DNA from: Acheta domesticus | Taxonomy: Eukaryota; Arthropoda; Insecta; Orthoptera; Gryllidae | DNA: 64,000 bases | Reading direction: 5' to 3' | Assembly (NCBI GenBank): GCA_031308135.1 | Contig: JAHLJT010000631.1 | Span: 262,030,925 to 262,094,924 of the forward strand | Shown: positions 23,047 through 33,296 of the stretch, in pieces | Position numbering within the stretch: position 1 is the stretch's first letter | Layout: every line of letters starts with the position of its first letter | Position numbers and translations under genes: made by a program | Notes under the pieces: model-generated | Databases searched by the model: none | Told to the model about the DNA's origin: nothing | What the model saw: the letters and a program-made list of their open reading frames with translations, nothing else

Positions 23047-23560
23047 AGATTGATCGGTAGATTGGTTAGTGATTCCTGGCGGGTCAACGGCTAAGGGAAT
23101 TAGTCTCGTAAGTGTAGTGCATGTTTGTATCGCTGGAAGCGGCGGTGATCGTCTCCCGCTGGATGGCAAAATGCGGCGCCGACCTACGTCGACCTGCGGG
23201 GTTTTTCTCAACCAGTTATCATTCCTAGCGGGGCACAGCCCCGACCGGTCTTCCTGCTTGTGTAGGAATGTATTGCATGTAAGTGTACGTAAGTAAGAAT
23301 AGGATAAGGAAGCGGAAGGAAAGATCGCGCAAGATCCGGGGCCTGTTTTTTAGTGTACTGCTCCGGCATTCGCCTTGTGTTGATCAAAGAAACCACGCAA
23401 AACTACCGATCAGATCAGTGAGCCGCTACAGACAATAACCGCATTGGAGCAAGCTGTCTTAGCTAGAGTCGAAAACCGTGCCACCGTCGGGATTCGAATC
23501 CTAGGGCGTCCCGTTCAGAGGCAGTGCCGAGTCATCAGCTGATGCCCTGAGCCACGCAGG
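23047..23560 (-). mobile_element. SINE-1, near full length
   Basis: One of two near-complete copies. The + strand order is tail (GATTGGTTAGTGATTCC, GGGTCAACGGCTAAGG), body (CGTAAGTGTAGTGCATG, GGCGGTGATCGTCTCCC, GACCTGCGGGGTTTTTCTCA, GGGGCACAGCCCCGACCGG, GGAAGGAAAGATCGCGCAAG, TACTGCTCCGGCATTCGCC, AACTACCGATCAGA) and tRNA-like head (23465-23560). On the minus strand the head has an A box GTGGCTCAGGGCATCAGC and a clean B box GGATTCGAATCC, the internal RNA polymerase III promoter layout of tRNA-derived SINEs. The element encodes no protein, so mobility would depend on a LINE partner. It is diverged and probably inactive. Confidence 0.82.
23466..23560 (-). promoter_or_regulatory. tRNA-like Pol III promoter head of SINE-1
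   Basis: Read on the minus strand, TGGCTCAGGGCATCAG (A box) lies about 55 bp ahead of GGATTCGAATCC (B box, near-perfect consensus). A CCTC/GAGG-type anticodon stem is recognisable in the related copy at 61 kb. The arm between the boxes is longer than in a standard class I tRNA. This is the only copy with an intact B box in the window. Confidence 0.6.
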
Positions 23561-23862
23561 GCGGCGAGCGCCGGAAGAGTCAGGGGAAAGGCGAGACGAG
23601 ACGAGACGAGGCACCCAGCGTCTGGGGAAGCGAGCCGGAAAGCCAGTGCCGCAATGAGTGTCCTGAGGCTCGCTTCAAACTCGGTGTAAACGGATTAGGC
23701 GGGATTACACCGCTCGCGTGCCCCTGGCGCTCGGGGCCGCCGGCGGGGCCTCCCCGCCCCTACCCCCCTCCGCCCTCCGCACCCACATCGTCCCCTGCAT
23801 TTGTCACTCGGGGAGCGGAAGGCCACCGGGGCCGCGGGGACTGGCGAGCGGTGCGGTTTTTT
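23561..23862. other. GC-rich island with a GAGAC pentamer run
   Basis: It contains a short (GAGAC)n run near 23592-23610 and a CpG-rich patch to about 23860. No exon or start site can be shown. Confidence 0.3.
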
Positions 23863-24935
23863 CTGTGGTTAATTACACAAATACTGCAAACGTAAAGTGA
23901 ATTTAAACTTTGGATGTAACTGCTTTTAATTAGAAAGAACAACACAGGTTTCAAGATCGCAAACTGAACTACTTGTTTGGACGGAAGAAAGGTTGAGCTT
24001 TGAGTAAAATTCCGAAGGGAAAAAGACGAAATGCGTTAACTGAAAAAACTTTTAACACTGCGACGTGATAAAATTTCGATTATTAATAAAAACCATTTTG
24101 GAGCGAAATATTACTTAACTTCGATAAAAATAAATAGAGAAAAAATTGAGTTGTGAAAACTGTTTCTGAGAAAATTTCATAAATGCTCTTCTAGCTCCCT
24201 TTGAAAACCGCCAGATATTGATTTCGGTCAGATCGATCGGAGATAATTGACTTGGAAAAATGTAGTGTTAACGATTAAGATGCTTGTAATGTTTAGGGGC
24301 CGTCAGAAGGACGTTTTTAAAGAAGGAAAAATACTCTTTTTGATATCATGAAGCCTACAATACGTGTATTTACATCAACATCTCGGCATAGAATTTTTAC
24401 AGCATACCGCTGTAAAATTACATACTCGAGACAGTAAAACGACAATTGTGACAGTAGGTGAAACCATCCATTGACCAGTAAATAATTTCTGGAACAATAT
24501 TTTTGCCCAATTTATTATTATCGTGGCTAAAACATTGTGTTTTAATGATTACATTTCACTTCGCTTCAGCTTCATTATTTTTTGTTGAAGTTTTGGCATT
24601 GAAAGAGAAGCAAATTGCAATAATAACACGCATTTATTTGTTGGCTATTCTGAGTTATATTAAAAATAAAACACTGGAAATTTAATGAAATTTATGAATT
24701 ATTTTACAAAATATTTTGTACCAAATAAAAAAAGTAATCGCTATTAAATATACATTCATGCATTCATGTTAATGAATGCATTCCAAGATTACGTTTTGTT
24801 CAAAATTTCCACGAAGGATCAGACATTTGAGCGTAATGGTATTCATACAGCCCTTCCACATTCTCGGCAACCCCCTTTAATGACGGTGGAATTGATGCTG
24901 CTCAATAAAGGAAGCGCGTCACAAGCAGACTCGAA
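23863..24935. other. Unassigned A+T-rich sequence
   Basis: Only a small 9-bp hairpin (TGCATTCAT-GTTA-ATGAATGCA, 24759-24780) was noted. Confidence 0.4.
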
Positions 24936-25164
24936 CGCGGTATAAAATTGATCACAAAGACTCGCTCAGCATGTGACGCCGCGCGGCGCGTGGCGGGGAG
25001 GGGCGCGGGCGCGTGGCGGGGAGGCCGAAGCGGCGCAAGTGGCAACGCTCGCTGCGCTGGAGAAAGCGATTCTGCTAGTGGAGCGGGTGACGTACATGTA
25101 CGAATGTTGACGACGTGGGCTCGTCATTGGAGGTATAAACGGTAACGGTGAAGGAAAAACAGGA
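24936..25164. other. GC-rich island with a TATA-like motif at its edge
   Basis: GGTATAAAATTG near 24940 sits at the left edge of a CpG-dense 120-bp patch, and GAGGTATAAACGG lies near 25130. The arrangement resembles a promoter, but no downstream coding frame supports it. Confidence 0.25.
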
Positions 25165-25726
25165 CAGTCGACACCGGTCATAGTCAACTCGAATGTAGTG
25201 AACCCTCGGTTATAGTGAACTTAAGTTACTGGTTCCGTTTCACTTGCATAACAAATGAGCACAAGAAGATTCGGTTGTAGCGAACCTGAACCTCGGCTAT
25301 AATCTACGTAGTAAATAAGTCCTGGAAATTAATTGGATCTCGTATGTTATTAAACGATTGAAAGGGCTTTTGGAGAGTGGGACGGTGTTCCGACTTTGCA
25401 AGAGTCATTGAAGGCCGTCAAGACTGCATTACGCTACTTAAAGACAGAGAACAATGCAGAATCAAGTATAGCGAGAGAGCACAAACTCTGGAGAAGAATA
25501 TAATAAAAAATGTACGAAGCAAAGAATTGAAAATAATTCATTTTTTTACTACAAAAGATATTGCGATTTTCAATTCGTGTTGAAAATGAATTTTGCAGTA
25601 TATTTATAAAATAAAATATTGTAGAGAAATTCCATTTAATTTTGATATCATCGGATATAGTGAACGTCTGATAGAGTGAACCAAACGTGTTGGCCCTCGC
25701 AAGTTCACAATGACTGGGGTCAACTG
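25165..25726. mobile_element. Non-autonomous pogo/Tigger-like DNA element
   Basis: The left end (CAGTCGACACCGGTCATAGT...) and the reverse complement of the right end (CAGTTGACCCCAGTCATTGT...) agree at about 22 of 28 positions. Inside each end the motif ATAGTGAAC is repeated. Ends of the form CAGTYGACCC with 'tatagtgaac' words recall Tigger/pogo (Tc1-mariner) elements, which insert at TA. TA follows the right end, but the left has GA, so the target duplication is not intact. The 560-bp interior has only a 68-codon frame without a transposase signature. The family assignment is from end similarity only. Confidence 0.5.
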
Positions 25727-25789
25727 TATTCAGTTTCCCGTGAATAGCAGCAGGAGGCGGTGTCGATAGTGGAGGAGTTGGTGCTTGTG

Positions 25790-26440
25790 CTGCATACCTC
25801 CGCTGGCGCGGCGGGGCGGCGTGAATAAAAGACGGGCGACCGGCGCACGCAAGCGGCTTACGTGCCGCTGATTGGCGGAGCGCCGCCCGCCCGCGCGCGC
25901 GCCTCTCGCGCTGCGCGGACGCGTCTTCGTGACCCATGCACGGCTCTCCCCGCCCCCGCCCCGCCCCGCCACGCCCCGCCGCGCGCCACACTCACCACGT
26001 CATCCCCGCTCCGGCACGCCCGCCCCGACCCGCGCACCACCCCGCCTCACATCACCCCTCCAAGCTAAGGCTGTGGCCCCGCCGCCTCCCCACCACACCC
26101 CACTCCCCTCAGTCCCGCCGATCTCCCCGCCCCGACCCCGTCTCACCTCCGCCCCACCCCGCCTCAACCCCGCTCCTGCACCCGCCACGTTCCCCTGCCA
26201 TCTCCGCCTCCCCGCCACGGCCCGCGCCCCCGCGCCGCGCGCCCCGACCATGCAAAATGCACGCTGCCGCGCGCTGAATATTCCACCGCATGCAAAGGTC
26301 GCCGGCCGCTCGGACCTATAGAGTCGGCCTGCGGGGAAGCGCCTGTTCACGCGGCCCCGCTCAGCCGCAAGGTCGCGCGCGGGGGTGGGGGTGGGGTGGG
26401 GATAAGCGCCCGCCCCGCACGAGGGCACCTGAGACCCTCC
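25790..26440. repeat. GC-rich island with a C-rich low-complexity core
   Basis: A 650-bp CpG-dense region. About 25945-26235 is a degenerate CCCCGCCCC/CCGCCTCC run like that at 18.2-18.8 kb. Overlapping open frames on both strands (Pro/Arg-rich or Gly/Arg-rich) are compositional. It may be a CpG-island promoter or a GC minisatellite. Confidence 0.5.
26381..26401 (+). other. G-quadruplex motif
   Basis: Four G-runs of 5, 5, 4 and 4 bases are separated by single T loops on the + strand, the compact arrangement expected to form a very stable parallel quadruplex. Confidence 0.7.
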
Positions 26441-27034
26441 ATAATGGTTAACCTCCGCCCATTGATCCGATTGCCCACGACGAAAATGTCCATGGGCTTT
26501 GCTTTAAGTTGGACTGAATCAAATGCTCATAAGTATCCTGATAAAGTTCTCATTCAGATTTCCAGGCAAACTTGTGGAACTTAGGATCCGAAGCCTTATT
26601 CAGGAAACAATCCACTCTCAATATGTATTGAAAAAGAAAAGAAAATATTCATGTTTTTAATTATTATATTAGTTATTGCATTTTATTTTTGTATGGATGA
26701 ATTTTGATTTATTAAAGAAAGGTCTCTTAAAAGAATGGTGTCTCATTTTCGTTGATCTCTCTGAATTTTAAAAAATTGCGTGTTAAATACTTTCATCATG
26801 CAATCACATTTTAGAAATAAATTAAAATAGCCATTTCAAATTTTCTACATATTGGTGGTTGTATCTAAAAGTCTTTATCATTTATAAAATATTTTGTTCG
26901 CCAATTCTTAAACAAAATTTGTAGTTACTGGTAGAGTAAACTTAATGTTGAAACAATGTTAATACGCTTAATGTTAAACATTGCGAAAGTACAAAATCTT
27001 TGCAGCGCCTTCCTGAAGCTACAATATTTTTTCT
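26441..27034. other. Unassigned A+T-rich sequence
   Basis: No gene or repeat recognised. Confidence 0.4.
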
Positions 27035-27690
27035 TCTGTCAGCTCTCTTGCACATATATAGTTGCCATAGCTTCTTTTATTACGGCAGCCCAACCTCTTC
27101 GGTGTTCTGCTTTTCTTCTCCATCCTTTCACTCTTAGGGTCCTCAGATCTTCTTCCACATCATCGTTCCATCTTAACTTCATCCTGCCTCTACTCCTCCT
27201 ACCGGCCATGCTCCCTTCATATTATATCTTCTTTACTGCCCTCTCTTCCTTCATTCTTATTACATGTCTAATGCATTCCAACCTTATCTTAATGCAGGTA
27301 ACTATCTTAGGTATTTTATATAGTTCGTCCAACTCTCCATTTGTTCTACTCTTCCAGATTTCATTTTCTTTAATCGGTCCAAATATACTACATAAGATTT
27401 TCCTTTCCTACATTACCAGGTTATTTTCCATTTTCTTCATGAGGGTCCAAGCTTCAGAACCATACAATACTACCGGTTTAATGACAGTATTGTACAATTT
27501 AACTTAGCGACCTTTGAGATCCTGATTGTCTTAAAAAAATTGTAGAGGTTGCCATAACATCTTTTACCCGCCGTTATTTTCCTTTTAATATCCTTTTCTA
27601 TTTCATTATTTTCATTAATATAGGAACCCAAATACTCTGTGGCAGTTACCCATTCTACATTGTTCCCATCTAAATTGACATATTAGATCT
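27035..27690 (-). pseudogene. Broken LINE reverse-transcriptase C-terminus
   Basis: Read on the minus strand from 27690 leftwards: VEWVTATEYLGSYINENNE, KDIKRKITAGKRCYGNL, then a one-base frameshift near 27500, VVLYGSEAWTLMKKMENN, an in-frame stop, IRLECIRHVIRMKEERAVKK, a second stop, RGRMKLRWNDDVEEDLRTL, then GWRRKAEHRRGWAAVIKEA and a final stop. YLGS-I, LYGSE-WTL, and the terminal GR-KLRW-DDVEEDL...W...A..R..W are standard landmarks downstream of the RT catalytic motif in arthropod LINE ORF2 proteins. It is a 5'-truncated copy with few lesions, so younger than the fragment at 0.5 kb. The 183-codon + frame across it is a shadow. Confidence 0.85.
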
Positions 27691-28264
27691 ACAATACTGA
27701 AGGTCACTTTTAAAGTTAACGAAATTAATTCTACAAAGACATATCTTCAAACAAGCTCAGGTTCAATTGTCCATAGTATGAGTATTTGTCGCGTAATTCT
27801 ATGGAAATATAGACAGCAATTTTACAGGGTTCTTTTTTCTGAAAAAGACTGGTTGAAAAACATTTATTTACCCAATATACCAAAGGAGTACATGTCTGAA
27901 TTTCGGTGAAATCTATATTTTCAAAAGCATGATATTGATAATAGTAACTGTTTTTCTTAAATGTAATTGCATTCTTAAATATTTATCTTAAAATAAGGTG
28001 TTGTATAATTATTACAATTATTCTTAAAAAGGTGTTAAACATTAAATAATTTTGCTGGTTGGAAACATTTTTACATGTTCATGTATTGTAATAATGCGTA
28101 GCAAATTACATTCATTATTTGGCATGCGTTACAAATGATGCATGAACATGTGTGCTCTTGTAGCACTACTACTTTTCTGTGAGTAGGTACTTCATTTTTT
28201 AATGTCAAATGTATGGTGGTTTGCTTTGAGAAGTGTTATACAAATATTTCATAAAAACGCACAT
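27691..28264. other. Unassigned A+T-rich sequence
   Basis: No feature recognised. It could include further decayed LINE sequence upstream of the fragment to the left. Confidence 0.35.
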
Positions 28265-28815
28265 CTTTATTGAATACTACTGGACTCGGCAATGCATCGC
28301 TATTGGAATGTATTACAGAAGCTACTAGTCATATGATTGTTAATCACGTTTGCGCTATGTTCTGCAAAACTTTTAATAGATGAAAGACTTTCTCGCGAGT
28401 ATGGGTTTGTTCAATATCCTGGTTTGATCATTGTCAAATATCCTATTGTTAAAACTTTATCCCTCAATTTTGGGCTTGCATTTCGCCATGAAACTGTCTT
28501 GGAGAACTTTGATTTACTTGTCCGAGATAACGGTCAAGTAATCATTCCGGTCTATATTTCACAATCGCAGGGGCAGAATATGCAGCGAAGAAGCGCTTAA
28601 TACTTGAGAGTGCAGCGGGTTGCGTAGAGCTTCTGTTCAGGGGCGCTTGAGTCAGCATAAACGCGTAAATTCATCAACTCCACATGTATGTGCGACGGAT
28701 ATACGCACATTCCCATTGTACCACACCTATATTCCTCGCGCAAGTGTAAGCAGTACGTTGACAAAGTTTTATCGCAATCGAACGGTACGGCAGCGCATGA
28801 AATACGAACAAACAT
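28265..28815. repeat. Dispersed repeat R1, copy A
   Basis: About 550 bp aligns collinearly with 56850-57415. Shared blocks include GATTTACTTGTCCGAGATAA, GGGGCAGAATATGCAGCGAA, AATACTTGAGAGTGCAGCGG, GCTTCTGTTCAGGGGCGCTT and ACGCACATTCCCATTGTAC. Its right end (AAGTTTTATCGCAATCGAAC) resembles the conserved 3' end of RTE-like LINEs and derived SINEs in insects, so a retroelement 3' region is a fair guess. An 87-codon + frame ends at the same stop as in copy B with a shared C-terminal peptide (IPVYISQSQGQNMQRRSA), but upstream the frames differ. I do not recognise the peptide. Confidence 0.75.
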
Positions 28816-30866
28816 TGATTTTCAGATATTATTTGATTAAGAATTTGCACAAATTGTATGCTTTTAAATATTCATATCCCAACATAATGAATATCGTATT
28901 AAATTGTGTTTGATCTAAGACAAAATCAGACCACTTTATGTAAAGGATAATTAACATTTTTCTGGACAGTTCTTTGTCATAAACATTTTTCACATCAAGT
29001 AGAATTGCCAAAGAATACTGTGTATTCATCTGCCAAACTAACCAAACAACGCAATCGAATTCAGAAATAACTCTCTTGAACTTCTTCGGATGTAGTCTGT
29101 CAAAATACCAATGTCCAACAATGGCAACGGACGACTTTATTGCAGTTTGAAGAGGCGCCTAGAAAGAAATAAAAAAGCAAAATGACAAGTTACGGTTTCG
29201 AAGTGATGAATGCCCGAATGTTCATTTTGCCCTTTGTGCGCTGCGTTCGACTTCTCTCTTTTGTAAACGAAAAACCATGTCCTCCCCCTAAAAAGGGGCG
29301 CGGTCAAGCATTGACGCTCGCGATACACACATATTGCCAAGAGCAGAATAAAAGCGAAGATATAACATGCAGCATTCAGAAGGACCATGAAAGGTATTTT
29401 CTTTCAACATGAAAGTATTACTATGTTCGCTCGCCAAATTAAGTTCAATGGATATTTAAGATTCTCTTTTGTTCTGAGAAAAAACTCGCCTGGTAAACAC
29501 AATATAAATCCTCGTCTATTTTAATTACTCGATTTTCGTGTTTAGTAAAATAGGAAACGAAAATGTTTGTATTTAGAAGAAGTCTAGAAGATGTTTTTCA
29601 TAATAAAATCTGTTGTATTATAATGTCAACAATTGTTTAAATGTTTGTTACGTGATGAAAAGAAGTGAATGCGGAACAAACAAAATTCAGTTTATTTTAA
29701 TTAAAATGTTTTATTTTTCAAAATTGAAAAAGTTATACTTTCTGGATATATTGGTGCTTTTGAAGTATCGCACCATTGCGGTAGTATAAAGGATAGATCG
29801 TTGACTCCACTGAGTTTCAATTACAAACCGATTACAAATGTCTTTTTTGTGATTTAGAAACCTTCAGAGACATATGTCGTGATGATTCTTAAGTAAGTGA
29901 AATATGTGAAATGAACGAACGATATTAACTAGAAGTATTTTAGCTAATTGTTACCAGTAATACGAGAAAGAACGTTCTGTTGTTGCACCTCTAATTAATT
30001 AAAGCATTAATGTGATATTCGCCCTCCTATCTTACCCATGTTAACTTTTTTGACATTGATGACCCTTTATCTCAAAAACATTTTTGAGATACGGATTTAA
30101 AATTTGAACTGTGTACTCTGAACAGTACTACTATTGCTGCACTCAATTTGCTGTACACTTTTTTTCAACTTCCATTTTCCCCCAAACGTTTAATGATTTT
30201 TTTATAAAATTGAAACAAATAATGACGATCTCAGAAAAGAAGATTCACAGCTCCTTATTTTCTCGTGTAGTAATCTATAAATCAATAAATAAAAGATTAG
30301 TATATTAGTTTATGAGTAATCGGGGCAATTATTAGGGAAAAAAAGGGTTTTGAGAAAAACGCTTTTAAAGTTTTCAGTAGGAATTACCCATCATACTTGT
30401 TGTATTACTTTCTTTAAAACCTGATCTACATACTGAATTATACTCTTTATTGCTAATATCTAGAAGCTCTTTTCTCTTCTTTTTCTGTCTTTGTCGGTCA
30501 TTTTGTCAGCTTAAGTCTCTGCTTTGCACATTCTTTTAGCTTGTCCTCTTCATGAAGCCCTGCAATGATGTGCAGTAATTTCCATTCCCCCACGTGTTCA
30601 AAATTTTTTTTTCGCAAAGGCGTTTATGATATTCCACTCTAACGTTCTCCTTTCCCGCAATTGTACACTCATGACAATATCTGATCAAAATTTGAACACC
30701 CTAGACTTTCCCTGTATCTACTACACTAGTTGCAATAACTACATTATTTTTAGAGATATAACTTGTTTTTTATCTGCTTTCATCAAAAGCAATACTTATT
30801 TCCATCTTTTTCATTTACAGTTTCATCAGTTGCAAATACCATTTAATATTTCTCCGCAACAGCTAC
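28816..30866. other. Unassigned A+T-rich sequence
   Basis: No gene recognised. From about 30400 on, the + strand is noticeably pyrimidine-rich. Confidence 0.4.
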
Positions 30867-30874
30867 ACAATCAC
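30867..30874. repeat. Left 8-bp target-site duplication
   Basis: ACAATCAC directly before the inverted-repeat element. The same 8 bases follow the element at 31073-31080. Confidence 0.75.
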
Positions 30875-31072
30875 TAAGCTGCGGATTTTTGCGTATTTGC
30901 CTATTTTAATCCTTCAAATAAAAACGCAGTATTTTAGATTACTTATTCATTTTCAAGCATTAGGTGTATTAAAATATAATACTACTAATTCCAAAAAATG
31001 AATAAGTAACCAAAAATACTACATTTTTAATTGAAGAATAAAAATAGGAAAATAGGCAAAATCCGTAGCTTA
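30875..31072. mobile_element. 198-bp MITE with 8-bp target duplication (hAT-like)
   Basis: The left end TAAGCTGCGGATTTTTGCGT and the reverse complement of the right end TAAGCTACGGATTTTGCCTA begin imperfect inverted repeats of about 75-80 bp. The inner arms share ACTTATTCATTTT-type sequence. A perfect ACAATCAC duplication flanks both ends. There is no coding content. Eight-base duplications are characteristic of hAT transposons (also P and Merlin elements), so a hAT-type non-autonomous element is most likely, though the termini are not the usual CAGGG type. Confidence 0.8.
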
Positions 31073-31080
31073 ACAATCAC
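31073..31080. repeat. Right 8-bp target-site duplication
   Basis: ACAATCAC, identical to 30867-30874. Confidence 0.75.
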
Positions 31081-32870
31081 TCAAGAGCCAGAACTATTTG
31101 GAGACTTAGGTTAGTTTAGTAGCTTTGGTTAGTGTATGCCCTTCCTTATATAAAACTTAAGTTTTCAGGACATATTTTATTCGAGCTCCCCCTTTTTTTA
31201 GAAGATAGACTGGAGGGGAGTTAACAAGCGGGTATTTCGAAATAAATCTAGATGAATTTTTAACAATTCTTTTCACTTTTAATGTTTCAAATGGATAGAA
31301 ATTTCTAGTTCCGCTGTTTTTTACTTCCGACATTAACTTTTGCATTTTTCAAAAATCCTCAGTTCCAGAAAAAAAATTAATTTCGAGAAAAACATTTAAT
31401 TCAAAAATTAGGAGCCATTTTCAGAACGTTTAAAATATTTTTGGGTCTTCATTTAAAGTAACATCAAAATTAAAACCTTAGTTTCAAAAAGGGCCGCAAT
31501 ATAATACAGATCAATTGAGGAATATAAACTTTGGGGAAAGTCAAGTGAAAGATTTAGTCGATAGTGCTGTTCACTGCCACACAGACCGACAAAGGGATGT
31601 ACGGGCGCACAGACAGATTTTTGATGTAAATCAATTTTTAAGTAGCAAGGACCCACAAAACTTGTATTCTGACAACACAACTCATTAATGGAACTAATTT
31701 ACTTCATAAAGGAGCAAGAATTACTTTTTTATATCAGGGACACACAAAACGAGATTTGTTTGGTCGAAAACTTGCTGTTTACGATTGGAGCATTACATAA
31801 CACTTTTAGAGTACTACGTAGTAGTACTCGAGAAAGAAAAACACTGGTAGAAACAAAACTGGTCAGTTGTAGCATTCAACATTCAATCCCAAGAAATCTT
31901 CCGTGGGTGAAGAGAATGAGTGTTCGAGCAAACTCGGCAGATAAAAGAGTCATGAGCGTTATAAATTCACATAGCCAAAGGCTGTGAATGATGTTATGGT
32001 ATCACGGAATATTTTGGAAGGAGTCGCAGCGTGACATATTAAAATATTTTATTTCCGTAAATACGTTAATTCCATGGTAAAAATGACGTATGTTCGTAGA
32101 TGCATTTTAAAATTTAAAGAAATTATGACAAAATATACGTAAACATTCTCGTCTACCTCTAAATTGTTTTCCTTCCTGTGTATTTGAGTAATATCTATAT
32201 TTCTATATAATAAATATAAATACTATACAGATATGAAATATATCGGACGTACATATTACAAAGATATATAAAATATGAAAAATATCTGACTGTTATTTAA
32301 TTGTAAAATTCATCACTTATAGTGCTGAGTGTCATTAACTCCTCGACTTGCTATTTTCCAACAATTAAATTTAATGTTTATATTTATTTATGACCTTTTT
32401 AACTTTATTAAATATTAAATGTGTTAAATAACAATGAAATGAAATGTGTGCAAAATTCTAAAATTTTCCAAAAACTATTAAAAACGGGGAAATTCACATT
32501 GCGTACTAATTTCGTACAGTGTAACGGCAGAATTCCAAGCAAAAGAAACTTTCCAACCTTCCCTCAAAATTGGCAATATTGATTCAATTACGACACAGAA
32601 ACCCGTTAGAAAGTGAATAAACAACAAATCGACGGAACACACCTGAAAATGTCGAAAAATGTCCAAAATTTCCCCCAAAAATTCGATCAAATTGAAATCG
32701 ATCCCCCTTGTCGCCGCTCGAAAATATATTTCAAATTTTTCAAAGTTGGCTGAAAATTGTTTTGTTACGAAATTTAAAAAGTGTAATAAAAATGGTTAAG
32801 GCCCATAAATGTAAAGGCCCCCTCATTTTTAAGACTGCGCACGTCTAAGCCCATATTACCTTCTCCTTCC
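31081..32870. other. Unassigned A+T-rich sequence
   Basis: No gene recognised. A CACAGACCGAC...CACAGACAG stretch near 31577-31618 resembles the 3' parts of some retroelements but is too short to assign. Confidence 0.35.
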
Positions 32871-33223
32871 ATTGATTGATTGATTGTTTCCAGGCGCGTC
32901 AATTGTTAAGGTCCCGTGAGTGTGGAGAATGTTTTTATGTAACTGGTGGTGGTGATCTTTCCTAGTTCGATAGCGAGATCCGGCACCGCCCGACAGGTCG
33001 CCTTGCGGAATTTCCCCAACCACGTATCTCTCAACAGTAAGGTGCTGCCCCTGTCCTTAAGCACAATCTTTAACCTCCTGACAGCCCTCTCAACATGTGC
33101 GCTAGTGTATTGCACGTAAGTGTGTGCGTGTGTGTGTGTGTGTCTAAGTAAGGTTAGAGGATATGACAAGGAAAAGGAAGGAAAGATAGTACGCGGTCCG
33201 GGCCCGGTTTGTTAGTGTACTGC
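32871..33223 (-). mobile_element. SINE-1 copy, 5'-truncated
   Basis: It starts with the simple tail ATTGATTGATTGATTG and continues TTTCCAGGCGCGTCAATTGT, GGTCCCGTGAGTGTGGAG, GTGGTGGTGATCTT, GAGATCCGGCACCGCCCGAC, CAACCACGTATCTC, a (GT)n-expanded segment near 33120-33142, GGAAGGAAAGATAGTACGCG and TTAGTGTACTGC. The block leading to the tRNA-like head is absent. The uninterrupted (GATT)n at the left end is the clearest view in this window of the element's 3' tail. The 67-bp minisatellite begins about 75 bp to the right. Confidence 0.82.
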
Positions 33224-33296
33224 CTAAGAGACGCAAATTCCAGAGAGAAGCGACGCCAGCCTGTAAGAGCGGTGAGTTTTCGTGTGTCCACGCACG

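Noticed and set aside
25434..26428. Open frames up to 185 codons across the 25-26-kb GC island
   Set aside because: High GC lowers stop frequency. The frames overlap on both strands, and part of the longest crosses the pogo-like element.
26956..27507. 183-codon hydrophobic + strand frame
   Set aside because: It is the antisense shadow of a LINE C-terminal fragment clearly readable on the minus strand.
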